Shown: piece after piece, positions 1-5,540 of the stretch
Layout: each line of letters begins with the position of its first letter
Numbering within the stretch: position 1 is the first letter of the stretch
NCBI GenBank assembly: GCA_027489195.1
Contig: JAIYAG010000094.1
Coordinates: forward strand, 1 to 5,540
Source: Burkholderiales bacterium
Lineage (GTDB): Bacteria > Pseudomonadota > Gammaproteobacteria > Burkholderiales > Burkholderiaceae_E
DNA length: 5,540 bases
Reading direction: 5' to 3'
The notes under the pieces: generated by a model
The model's input: the letters and a program-made list of their open reading frames with translations, nothing else
Databases searched by the model: none
What the model was told of the DNA's origin: nothing
Position numbers and translations under genes: made by a program

Positions 1-460
1 CGCGGATGCGCACCGGCTCGACGAATCGGGAGCGGTAGGCGATCCAGGACCGCTTGAAGCCGGGCGGGGCCGGCTGCATCAGCCGGATCGCGATCTCCGA
101 GCTGCGGGTCCGTCCGAAGGTGGCGAGCAGCGCCGCCTCGTCGAAGCCGTGTCGCTCGACCATCTCGCGGACGAACTCGCGCACCTCGGCGCGGCCGGGG
201 TAGTCGGCGGCCACCGTGGCCGGGCCGGTCGGTTTCGGGCGCGCCGCCGCGGGCTTGGCTTCGGGCTTCGTGGCCGGCTTCGCGGCAGGCTTCGCGGCCG
301 GCGTCGACGCGGGTCGCGTGCCGGACGCCTTTGCGGCCCCGGGCTCGGCCGCCACCGCCGTGGCCGGCACGAGGCCCGTCGGGCCGGCGAGTGCGGCGGC
401 CAGCAGCAGGGTCGCGACGGCCGGTCGGCGGAGCGGGAAGGGGCGGGAGGCTCGCGTCAT
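1..460 (-). CDS. mltB: Lytic murein transglycosylase B (MltB family), N-terminal part, cut by window edge
   Basis: Reading the minus strand from ATG at 460 gives 153 codons before the window edge, so the gene is partial at its 3' end. Residues 1-39 form a Sec-type signal peptide: basic N-terminus, hydrophobic core (about 14-30), and a likely cleavage site after AVAA (35-38). No lipobox cysteine is present, so a soluble periplasmic enzyme is expected rather than an outer-membrane lipoprotein like E. coli MltB. Residues about 41-80 are a low-complexity Ala/Lys/Pro linker. From residue 87 the folded domain begins (YPGRAEVREFVREMVERHGF), followed by RLMQPAP and the family hallmark YRSRFVEPVRI (142-152). 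Known family role: non-hydrolytic cleavage of the peptidoglycan glycan strand to 1,6-anhydroMurNAc ends. The catalytic glutamate region lies beyond the window and cannot be checked. The start codon overlaps the upstream stop as ATGA, so translation is probably coupled to the transglutaminase gene. Confidence 0.88.
   Translation of the reverse strand, partial: MTRASRPFPLRRPAVATLLLAAALAGPTGLVPATAVAAEPGAAKASGTRPASTPAAKPAAKPATKPEAKPAAARPKPTGPATVAADYPGRAEVREFVREMVERHGFDEAALLATFGRTRSSEIAIRLMQPAPPGFKRSWIAYRSRFVEPVRIR
252..299 (-). repeat. Four 12-bp tandem units encoding the Ala-Lys-Pro linker of MltB
   Basis: On the plus strand, four consecutive 12-base units begin at 252, 264, 276 and 288. The last two are GGCTTCGCGGCA and GGCTTCGCGGCC, the second differs slightly (GGCTTCGTGGCC) and the first is degenerate. 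On the coding strand they encode a KPAAKPATKPEAKP-like stretch between the signal peptide and the catalytic domain. This is an in-frame coding repeat typical of flexible periplasmic linkers that cross or bind the cell-wall mesh. Units of 12 bp keep the frame when copy number changes. Confidence 0.7.
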
Positions 461-2493
461 CTTGGCTTGAAGGCGTCGACCAGGCGTCGCAGGTGGCGGA
501 CGCGGTCGGGCGTGGCGGTGTCGGGATCGTAGCGCAGCCGGTTGTAGCTCGCGACGATGTCCCGCGCGAGCGCTGCCTCCGACGGCTCGAGCAGTCGGTC
601 GACGCGGTGGAGGTAACGGCTCGCGGTCTCGTCACGGGCGCGCGGCGCGCCGAGTGCGGCGAGCCGTGCGCAGAAGCGCGTGTACGCGCGCTCGACCGGA
701 TCGCGCGGGTGGCGCGGCCGCAGGGTGATCAGCGCGACCGCGCCGAGCGCGAGCGCGAGCATGCCGGCGAGCGCACCGGCCAGCTCGCGCGGATCGGTCG
801 CATCCAGGCCCAGCTTCGAGAGCAGCGCCTGCTGGCGGCTGCGGTCGTAGTTCAGCACCCACTGGTTCCAGCCGTTCGTCAGCGAGTCGAGGGACATCCG
901 CCAGCGCTGCAGGATCTCGAGCTCGCCGAGCAGGCCCGGTGCGCCGATCGCCGAGCGCCGGCCCTGCACGCCCGCCGAGCCGCGCTCGATGCGTTCCGGC
1001 GCGACCGCCGCGGTCGGGTCGACGCGCACCCAGCCGCGTCCGGGCAGCCAGACCTCGGCCCAGGCGTGGGCGTCGGCCTGCCGGACGATCCAGTAGTCGT
1101 CGCCCGGGTTGGGCTCGGCGCCCTGGTAGCCGGTGACCACGCGGGCCGGGATGTCGAGCGCGCGCATCAGCACCACGAAGGCGCTCGAGTAGTGCTCGCA
1201 GAAGCCCGCTCGGGTCTCGAAGAGGAACCGGTCGACCGGGTCGTCGAGCAGCAGCGGCGGGTCGAGCGTGTAGCGGAACGCGTTGTCGCGGAACATCGCC
1301 AGCGCCCGCTCGACGAGCTTGGCCTCGTCATGCTCCTCGGTGCGCCAGCGTGCCGCCATCTCGAGCGTGCGCCGTGCCTGGCCCGGAGGCAGCTGGATCC
1401 AGTCCTGCAGCGACAGCCGGTTCTCGTTCAGGCCGATCGAGGCGTCGAGCCGGGCCGCGCCGTCATAGCGCAGCCGCGCCACGACCGGGTCGACCGACTG
1501 CATGGTGAAGTCCGGCGCGATGCTGACCGCCAGGCCCGGTGCCTGGGCCATCTCCGCCGGCAAGTCGAGCGCGAAGAGCCACCGACGCGAATGCGGCTCG
1601 AGCGTGGTGCGGTAGCGCAGCACCTTCGAGTCGGGCGGCACGGCCACCGTCGGCGGCGGCGGGTCGGCGAGCTCGCGGCGCACCGGCCGCCAGGTGCGGC
1701 CGTCGAAGTGGCCGAGCGTGGGGCCCCGCCAGTACAGGCGGCCCGGCTCCGGCACCCGGTCGACGAACTGGACCCGGAACGCCACCTCGTCGTCCTGGGC
1801 GAGCTTGGAGATCTGGCCGGGCGCCATCGTGTCGGACAGCCCGGTGCGGCCGGTGTGCGAGTCTTCGGGCAGCCCCCACAGCGGGCCGCTGATCCGCGGG
1901 AACAGCACGAACAGCACGGCGGCGATCGGCACGGCCTGCAGCAGCAGCAGCCCGACGATCCGGAAGCGCCGGCCGATGCCGGCCTCGCGCTGGCCGAACT
2001 GCATCGTCAGCATGGCCGCGAGCAGCGCGACGACCGCGGCCGCGGTGACCAGCGCCACCAGGAACGACTGCGAGTGGAAGAAGCCGGTCAGCAGCAGGAA
2101 GAAGCACAGGAAGATCACGACGAACAGGTCGCGCCGCGCCCGCATCTCCATCAGCTTCAGGCCCAGGAACAGCACCAGCAGCGCCACCCCGGCCTCGCGG
2201 CCGAGCAAGGTGTCGTACTGCACGAGCACCCCGACCGTGCAGGCCACCGCGGCAGCCAGTCGCACCGGCGCCCCGGGCAGCCGTGCCCCGGCGAAGATCA
2301 GCCCGAGCCGCCAGGCGAACAGCAGCGCGAAGCCCGCGCTGCACCAGATCGGCAGCTCCGCGACATGCGGCAGCACCGCGAGCGCGATCGCGCCCATCAG
2401 GAACAGCGTGTCGCGGCGTTCGCGCTCCCACTCGCCGCCGAGCGTCCCGCTCAGGGCGCGCATCGAGAAGGTCCAGCCCTGGGGGCGTGCCAT
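457..2493 (-). CDS. tgpA: TgpA-like membrane transglutaminase (DUF3488 / transglutaminase-like / DUF4129)
   Basis: The product is 678 aa, close to the size known for Pseudomonas aeruginosa TgpA. Seven hydrophobic segments (about 28-45, 48-68, 76-93, 101-116, 121-138, 143-163, 178-197) make up the DUF3488 part. Basic loops after segments 2, 4 and 6 fit the positive-inside rule with the N-terminus in the cytoplasm, so residues about 200-570 are periplasmic. This region holds the transglutaminase core: GFCEHYSSAF with Cys432, DAHAWAEVW with His476, and RVDPTAAVAP with Asp492. The Cys-His and Cys-Asp spacings (44 and 60) match those I recall for the TgpA triad. A final helix (about 571-592) returns the chain to the cytoplasm, where 598-665 resembles DUF4129. 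The start at 2493 was chosen because a GAGG lies 6 nt upstream; Met11 (2463) lacks a good site. Family knowledge: TgpA is important for viability in P. aeruginosa, but its natural substrate is not settled. It lies 8 nt after the DUF58 gene and overlaps mltB by 4 nt. Confidence 0.93.
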   Translation of the reverse strand: MARPQGWTFSMRALSGTLGGEWERERRDTLFLMGAIALAVLPHVAELPIWCSAGFALLFAWRLGLIFAGARLPGAPVRLAAAVACTVGVLVQYDTLLGREAGVALLVLFLGLKLMEMRARRDLFVVIFLCFFLLLTGFFHSQSFLVALVTAAAVVALLAAMLTMQFGQREAGIGRRFRIVGLLLLQAVPIAAVLFVLFPRISGPLWGLPEDSHTGRTGLSDTMAPGQISKLAQDDEVAFRVQFVDRVPEPGRLYWRGPTLGHFDGRTWRPVRRELADPPPPTVAVPPDSKVLRYRTTLEPHSRRWLFALDLPAEMAQAPGLAVSIAPDFTMQSVDPVVARLRYDGAARLDASIGLNENRLSLQDWIQLPPGQARRTLEMAARWRTEEHDEAKLVERALAMFRDNAFRYTLDPPLLLDDPVDRFLFETRAGFCEHYSSAFVVLMRALDIPARVVTGYQGAEPNPGDDYWIVRQADAHAWAEVWLPGRGWVRVDPTAAVAPERIERGSAGVQGRRSAIGAPGLLGELEILQRWRMSLDSLTNGWNQWVLNYDRSRQQALLSKLGLDATDPRELAGALAGMLALALGAVALITLRPRHPRDPVERAYTRFCARLAALGAPRARDETASRYLHRVDRLLEPSEAALARDIVASYNRLRYDPDTATPDRVRHLRRLVDAFKPR

Positions 2494-2499
2494 GGCGGG

Positions 2500-2503
2500 C
2501 CTC
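2500..2503 (-). promoter_or_regulatory. Ribosome binding site of the transglutaminase gene
   Basis: On the minus strand, GAGG lies 6 nt before the ATG at 2493 and overlaps the TGA stop of the DUF58 gene (2504-2502). Ribosomes ending DUF58 are therefore placed on the next start, which suggests translational coupling. The site supports the 2493 start over the internal ATG at 2463. Confidence 0.6.
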
Positions 2504-3476
2504 AGAGCTGCGCCACCGCGAGCGCCTCGAGGCAGGCGCTGCAGTGCACGGGGCCGGCATCCAGCGCGAGGTCGACGCCCGGCAGCCGAAGCCCGTAGCT
2601 CAGGCCGGCGGCTTCGGCGTCCACGATCCATCGGGCCAGCCGCGACAGGCGAAGCTCGGCGTCGAGCCCCGGCGGCAGCATCTGCCAGTCGAGCAGGAGC
2701 TGGCCGCCGCTGCCGCCCTCGAACTCGCGGACCAGCAGCGTGTCGCCGCCGCTGCGCGCCATCGCCTTCCAGGCGAGGCGGCGCGGCGAATCGCCCTCGC
2801 GGAACGGGCGGATCGCGGCGAAGTCCTCTTCGCCCACGCCGGCGCGCTCGGTGCCGGCCGCGCCGGACTCGGGCATCGGGGCCGCCGGGGTCTCCAGGCG
2901 CGGCAGCACGAGGATGCGTGCCTGCGGATGCCACCAGGCCCAGGCGCGCCACAGCCCGAGCGGGAAGGTGCTCGACAGCCGCATCCGAGGCAGGGTCTGC
3001 CAGCCGCGCCGCTCGGTGGGCAGCGCCACCGTCACCAGCTGCTCGGTGGCAGGCGACACGTCGATGCGGGTCGGCTGCGCCGTGCCGGGCACGGTCAGCT
3101 CGATCGCGAAGCGCTCGGGGCCCCGCGGGTTCTGGACGATCAGGCTCAGTTCGGCGAGCTCTCCGGCGTGGACCGGCTCGGCACGCCCGGCGCGCAGCGT
3201 CAGCCCGACCAGGTTGCGCCAGGTGTGCAGCATGCTCACCAGGCCGACGCCCACCAGCATGAACGTGAGTCCGTAGCCGAGCGCGAGCGCGTAGTTGACC
3301 GCGGTCAGCAGCATCGTCAGCAGCGCCACCCCGAACAGGAGCCCGGCGCGCGACGGCAGGATGTAGACGCGGCGGCGGTCGAGGCGCAGGTCGCCGCCAT
3401 GCGGTCCGAGCGCGAGCCGGACCGACGGCGCGATCCGCCCGATCCGCTCCACCCATCCCATGACCTGCGCCTGCAT
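2502..3476 (-). CDS. DUF58 domain membrane protein, partner of the MoxR ATPase
   Basis: The product is 324 aa. After a basic N-terminus (RLDRRR, 31-36) come two adjacent hydrophobic helices (about 44-60 and 64-84) joined by a very short turn. Basic residues flank both ends, so both termini are predicted to be cytoplasmic. The DUF58 signature is clear near the C-terminus: EEDFAAIRPFREGDSPRRLA (216-235), then WK..AR and LLVREFEG (236-254). Family knowledge: DUF58 proteins, often related to von Willebrand A folds, are encoded beside MoxR ATPases and are thought to work with them; biochemical detail is scarce. No MIDAS-type DxSxS motif is visible. The gene sits 17 nt after moxR and 8 nt before the transglutaminase. 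The start is uncertain: Met1 at 3476 has only a weak purine-rich region upstream, and Met6 at 3461 (324 minus 5 residues) is a fair alternative with AGG 8 nt before it. The cysteines in HCSAC (311-315) are few and do not make a convincing metal site. Confidence 0.9.
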   Translation of the reverse strand: MQAQVMGWVERIGRIAPSVRLALGPHGGDLRLDRRRVYILPSRAGLLFGVALLTMLLTAVNYALALGYGLTFMLVGVGLVSMLHTWRNLVGLTLRAGRAEPVHAGELAELSLIVQNPRGPERFAIELTVPGTAQPTRIDVSPATEQLVTVALPTERRGWQTLPRMRLSSTFPLGLWRAWAWWHPQARILVLPRLETPAAPMPESGAAGTERAGVGEEDFAAIRPFREGDSPRRLAWKAMARSGGDTLLVREFEGGSGGQLLLDWQMLPPGLDAELRLSRLARWIVDAEAAGLSYGLRLPGVDLALDAGPVHCSACLEALAVAQL

Positions 3477-3493
3477 CCGGGTCCGCGCCCCGG

Positions 3494-4417
3494 TCAGGGA
3501 ATCGCGACGGCCTTCGAGAGCTCCGCGACGAGCTCGGCGCGCGCCCGGTGGCTCGTGGCGCTGCCCTTGGCCGGGCGCAGCCTGTGGCCGGCGACCGCGA
3601 CCAGCACCGCCTGCACATCGTCCGGCAGCACGTGGTTGCGGCCATCGAGCATCGCCCAGGCGCGTGCGGCCTGCAGCAGCGCGAGGCCGGCGCGCGGCGA
3701 GAGCCCCTCGGAGAAGATCGGGGCGCGGCGGCTGTGGGTCAGCAGGTTCTGGACGTAGTCGAGCAGGGCCGGCGAGGTGCGGATCGCCTTGAGCGAGCGC
3801 TGCGCCTCGACCAGGTCGGCCGGCGTCATCCGCGGCTCGAGCCGCGCGACCATGTCGCCGCGGTCGGCGCCTTCGAGCAGCGCGCGCTCGGACTTCGGGT
3901 CCGGATCGCCCAGCTCGATGCACATCAGGAAGCGGTCGAGCTGGGACTCGGGCAGCGGGAAGGTGCCGATCTGGTCCTGCGGGTTCTGCGTCGCGATGAC
4001 GAAGAACGGCTCGGGCAGTCGGCGCGGCTCGCCGTCGACCGAGACCTGCCGCTCCTCCATCGCCTCGAGCAGCGCGCTCTGGGTCTTGGGCGATGCGCGG
4101 TTGATCTCGTCGGCGAGCAGCACCTGCGAGAACACCGGCCCGGGATGGAAGACGAAGCGGTTGTTGTCGCGCTCGAAGATCGAGATGCCGACGATGTCCG
4201 CGGGCAGCAGGTCGTTGGTGAACTGGACCCGCTTGAACTGCAGGCCGAGCGAGATGGACAGCGCGTGGGCGAGTGTGGTCTTGCCCACGCCGGGCACGTC
4301 TTCGATCAGCAGATGGCCGCGTGCCAGCAGGCAGGCGAGGGCCATCCGGATCTGCGGCTGCTTGCCGACCACCACGCTTCCAACCTGCGCGGCGACGGCC
4401 TGGATTCGTTCGAGCAT
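3494..4417 (-). CDS. MoxR-family AAA+ ATPase
   Basis: The product is 307 aa, the normal size for a MoxR protein. Motifs in order: GHLLIEDVPGVGKTTLA (34-50) with the Walker A lysine Lys46, LLADEINRA (100-108) with Walker B Asp103-Glu104, IATQNP (141-146) with sensor 1 Asn145, SQLDRF (158-163) with a likely arginine finger at Arg162, and SPRAG (240-244) with sensor 2 Arg242. These are all intact, so the ATPase should be active. The C-terminal lid domain (about 200-300) carries the usual helical pattern. MoxR proteins are cytoplasmic and are thought to act as chaperones that mature or assemble neighbouring-gene products. Here it is the first gene of a run with DUF58 and the TgpA-like transglutaminase. 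The ATG at 4417 has GAAGGG (4427-4422) 4 nt upstream. The gene is probably transcribed from the divergent region at 4418-4560. Subfamily assignment (MoxR proper versus RavA, APE or others) rests on neighbours and was not computed. Confidence 0.95.
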   Translation of the reverse strand: MLERIQAVAAQVGSVVVGKQPQIRMALACLLARGHLLIEDVPGVGKTTLAHALSISLGLQFKRVQFTNDLLPADIVGISIFERDNNRFVFHPGPVFSQVLLADEINRASPKTQSALLEAMEERQVSVDGEPRRLPEPFFVIATQNPQDQIGTFPLPESQLDRFLMCIELGDPDPKSERALLEGADRGDMVARLEPRMTPADLVEAQRSLKAIRTSPALLDYVQNLLTHSRRAPIFSEGLSPRAGLALLQAARAWAMLDGRNHVLPDDVQAVLVAVAGHRLRPAKGSATSHRARAELVAELSKAVAIP

Positions 4418-4442
4418 GAGGCCCTTCGCGTTGTGCCGGGCG

Positions 4443-4453
4443 AGTGTAATCTA
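4443..4453 (-). promoter_or_regulatory. Candidate promoter -10 region for the moxR operon
   Basis: In an otherwise GC-saturated gap, an AT-rich island reads TAGATTACACT on the minus strand. It contains two overlapping -10-like hexamers (TAGATT and TACACT, each 4 of 6 to TATAAT). Its distance from the moxR ATG would give a 5' leader of about 15-25 nt with the Shine-Dalgarno inside. No convincing -35 (TTGACA-like) element is seen, so this is a weak call. The island could also serve the plus-strand gene. Confidence 0.3.
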
Positions 4454-4467
4454 TGGCCCCTGGCCGC

Positions 4468-4489
4468 CCGGCCGTCGGCCGACGGCCGG
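4468..4489. repeat. Perfect 22-bp palindrome in the divergent intergenic region
   Basis: The half-site CCGGCCGTCGG (4468-4478) is followed without a gap by its exact reverse complement (4479-4489). Pairing breaks on both sides at the next base (4467 and 4490 are both C). It lies 50 nt before the moxR start and 71 nt before the crotonase start, next to the AT-rich island. It may be an operator for a dimeric regulator acting on one or both genes, or a hairpin in the crotonase leader. High GC content raises the chance of palindromes, so the role is unproven. Confidence 0.5.
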
Positions 4490-4548
4490 CGCGCATCGCA
4501 CCAGCAGGCGTCTGCACCGCGCAACCGCGGCGCCGGCGCCGCCCTCCC

Positions 4549-4554
4549 GAGGAG
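4549..4554 (+). promoter_or_regulatory. Ribosome binding site of the crotonase gene
   Basis: GAGGAG lies 6 nt before the ATG at 4561, an almost ideal Shine-Dalgarno. It settles the start: an in-frame ATG at 4453 would add 36 Arg/Pro-rich residues and has no such site. Confidence 0.8.
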
Positions 4555-4560
4555 ACACCG

Positions 4561-5376
4561 ATGGCCGCCCGAGCCCCCGACACCGCCGCCGATCCGTCCG
4601 CCGCCACTGCCCCGCCCGTGCTCGAGCGCATCGACCGTGGGTCGGTCGCCTGGCTGTGGCTGAACCGCCCCCGCGCGTACAACGCGCTGTCCGAGTCGCT
4701 GCTCGATGCGCTCGGGCGTGCCCTCGACGAGATCGCCGCCGACCCCTCGGTGCGCGCAGTGGTCATCGGTGGCCGCGGCCAGGCGTTCTGCGCGGGCCAC
4801 GACCTGCGCGAGATGCGCGCCGAGCCGGCACTCGACTACTACCGCGACCTGTTCGCCCGCTGCAGCCGGACCATGGCCGCGATCCAGAAGATGCCGCAGC
4901 CGGTGATCGCCCGCGTGCACGGCATCGCCACCGCGGCCGGCTGCCAGCTCGTGGCCGCCTGCGACCTCGCCGTCTCGGCCGACGACGCCCGCTTCGCGGT
5001 GTCCGGCGTGAACCTCGGCCTGTTCTGCTCGACGCCTTCGGTCGCGCTGTCGCGCAACCTGTCGCGCAAGGCCGCGATGCGCATGCTGCTGACCGGCGAC
5101 TTCATCGGCGCGCACGAGGCGCTCGAGCAGGGGCTGGTCAACGAGGCGGTGCCGCTCGCCGCCCTCGACGGCACCATCGAGGCGCTGCTCGCGAAGATCG
5201 TCGCCAAGCCGCGCGAGGCGATCGCGGCCGGCAAGGGCCTGTTCTACCGGCAGCTGGAGATGGGCACGGAAGCGGCCTACCAGCTCGCCGGCCAGACCAT
5301 GGCCTGCAACATGATGGACGCCAGCGCGCTCGAGGGCGTGCAGGCGTTTCTCGACAAGCGATCCCCGAACTGGTGA
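4561..5376 (+). CDS. Crotonase superfamily protein (enoyl-CoA hydratase/isomerase), ECHDC3-like
   Basis: The product is 271 aa, normal for a single crotonase domain. Motifs: WLWLNRPRAYNALS (31-44), the CoA-binding and oxyanion-hole segment AFCAGHDLREM (75-85), and HGIATAAGCQLVAACDLAVS (120-139), followed by FAVSGVNLGLFCSTPSVALS (145-164). The C-terminal part contains RKAAMRMLLTGDFI and GKGLFYRQL. From memory, AAGCQLVA.CD and GVNxGLFCSTP match the ECHDC3 subfamily closely. The two glutamates that hydrate the double bond in classical enoyl-CoA hydratase (Glu144 and Glu164 of the rat enzyme) correspond by motif alignment to Gln129 and Gly149, so classical hydratase chemistry is doubtful. CoA-thioester binding is likely; the reaction is unknown. 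It is usually annotated enoyl-CoA hydratase. Cytoplasmic; no targeting signal. It has its own strong ribosome binding site and is divergent from the moxR operon. It may be co-transcribed with the oxidoreductase 109 nt downstream. Confidence 0.92.
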   Translation: MAARAPDTAADPSAATAPPVLERIDRGSVAWLWLNRPRAYNALSESLLDALGRALDEIAADPSVRAVVIGGRGQAFCAGHDLREMRAEPALDYYRDLFARCSRTMAAIQKMPQPVIARVHGIATAAGCQLVAACDLAVSADDARFAVSGVNLGLFCSTPSVALSRNLSRKAAMRMLLTGDFIGAHEALEQGLVNEAVPLAALDGTIEALLAKIVAKPREAIAAGKGLFYRQLEMGTEAAYQLAGQTMACNMMDASALEGVQAFLDKRSPNW

Positions 5377-5384
5377 GCGCGGCT

Positions 5385-5399
5385 GCCCGCGCCGCGGGC
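5385..5399 (+). terminator. Possible weak hairpin after the crotonase gene
   Basis: Nine bases after the stop codon, GCCCGC (5385-5390) and GCGGGC (5394-5399) form a 6-bp all-GC stem with a 3-nt loop. The following bases (CTCGTTCTTC) are only moderately T-rich, with no clean T run. It could be a weak intrinsic terminator, an RNA-stabilising end, or a chance hairpin in GC-rich sequence. Confidence 0.25.
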
Positions 5400-5485
5400 C
5401 TCGTTCTTCACGTGTCGCTCATCCGTTCCAGAGTCCTCATCCCCTCTCACCCCGCCTCGTGCCCGAGCCCAAGGAGCCCCACTCG

Positions 5486-5540
5486 ATGACCGTATCCGCT
5501 TCCGCCGTCAACCGGCAGGTCCTGCTCGCCGCGCGCCCCG
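5486..5540 (+). CDS. N-terminus of a probable NADP-dependent oxidoreductase (COG2130/CurA-like), cut by window edge
   Basis: Only 18 codons are inside the window: MTVSASAVNRQVLLAARP. The NRQ(V/W)LLAxRP opening is characteristic of the medium-chain, zinc-independent NADP-dependent oxidoreductases (leukotriene B4 dehydrogenase / CurA / YncB type), which reduce alpha,beta-unsaturated carbonyl compounds with NADPH. That is recognition from a short N-terminus, so it is tentative. The start is well supported by AAGGAG at 5471-5476, 9 nt before the ATG. The gene follows the crotonase in the same direction after 109 nt, so co-transcription is possible but not required. Confidence 0.65.
   Translation, partial: MTVSASAVNRQVLLAARP

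Noticed and set aside
2529..2546. HCSAC motif near the DUF58 C-terminus as a metal-binding site
   Set aside because: Only two cysteines and one histidine lie close together, with no second ligand pair visible in the protein; a chance occurrence is more likely.
331..2598. A 755-codon open frame on the plus strand opposite the transglutaminase gene, and other long plus-strand frames at 1694-3262, 2283-3758, 3548-4663 and 3777-5489
   Set aside because: They are antisense or out of frame to genes with clear domain motifs. Their products are rich in Arg, Ala, Pro and Gln or Ser without recognisable domains, as expected for shadow frames in GC-rich DNA.
2494..3645. Upstream in-frame extension of the transglutaminase frame (total 1062 codons) as one large fusion protein
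   Set aside because: The extension runs through the DUF58 gene in another frame and encodes Arg/Ala-rich sequence; the DUF58 frame has the real family motifs and the 2493 start has a ribosome binding site.
2502..4417. The MoxR plus DUF58 pair as part of a defence or conflict system
   Set aside because: The neighbours (TgpA-like transglutaminase and MltB) match the chromosomal envelope module; there is no nuclease, effector domain, mobile element or compositional break.
4453..4560. Earlier in-frame ATG for the crotonase gene at 4453
   Set aside because: It would add 36 Arg/Pro-rich residues, encoded across the palindrome, with no ribosome binding site, while the ATG at 4561 has GAGGAG at an ideal distance.
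5409..5414. CACGTG hexamer in the gap before the oxidoreductase gene as a regulatory site
   Set aside because: A single six-base palindrome is expected by chance and has no supporting promoter elements around it.

Overview
The window is very GC-rich, with strongly G/C-biased third codon positions. Together with the gene content (MoxR, DUF58, TgpA-like transglutaminase and MltB in one cluster, plus beta-oxidation-type genes) this suggests a high-GC Betaproteobacterium, perhaps of the Burkholderiales. That placement is inference from composition and gene order, not from a marker gene.

Layout: about four fifths of the window (positions 1-4417) is a compact minus-strand operon read from right to left. 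In order of transcription it holds a MoxR-family AAA+ ATPase (4417-3494), a two-helix membrane-anchored DUF58 protein (3476-2502), a polytopic TgpA-like transglutaminase (2493-457), and the first 153 codons of a periplasmic lytic murein transglycosylase of the MltB family (460 to beyond position 1). Intergenic gaps are 17 nt and 8 nt, and the last junction is a 4-nt ATGA stop/start overlap, so the genes are very probably co-transcribed and partly translationally coupled. A 143-nt divergent intergenic region (4418-4560) separates this operon from the plus-strand genes. It carries an AT-rich island that could hold a promoter and a perfect 22-bp palindrome. On the plus strand follow a complete crotonase/enoyl-CoA hydratase superfamily gene (4561-5376) of the ECHDC3-like type, a 109-nt gap with a weak hairpin, and the first 18 codons of what looks like an NADP-dependent zinc-independent oxidoreductase (5486 onward).

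How the genes work together: MoxR, DUF58 and TgpA form a known envelope-associated module. The MoxR ATPase and the cytoplasmic part of DUF58 are thought to act as a chaperone pair on the inner face of the membrane, and the transglutaminase domain faces the periplasm. The lytic transglycosylase coupled to the transglutaminase gene points to a role in cell-wall maintenance. The plus-strand genes belong to acyl-CoA/redox metabolism and have no evident functional link to the operon.

I see no mobile element, CRISPR array, tRNA, rRNA or defence system. The window reads as ordinary chromosomal core. The points worth a second look are the crotonase that lacks both classical catalytic glutamates, the palindrome between the divergent genes, and the coupling of the transglutaminase to MltB.
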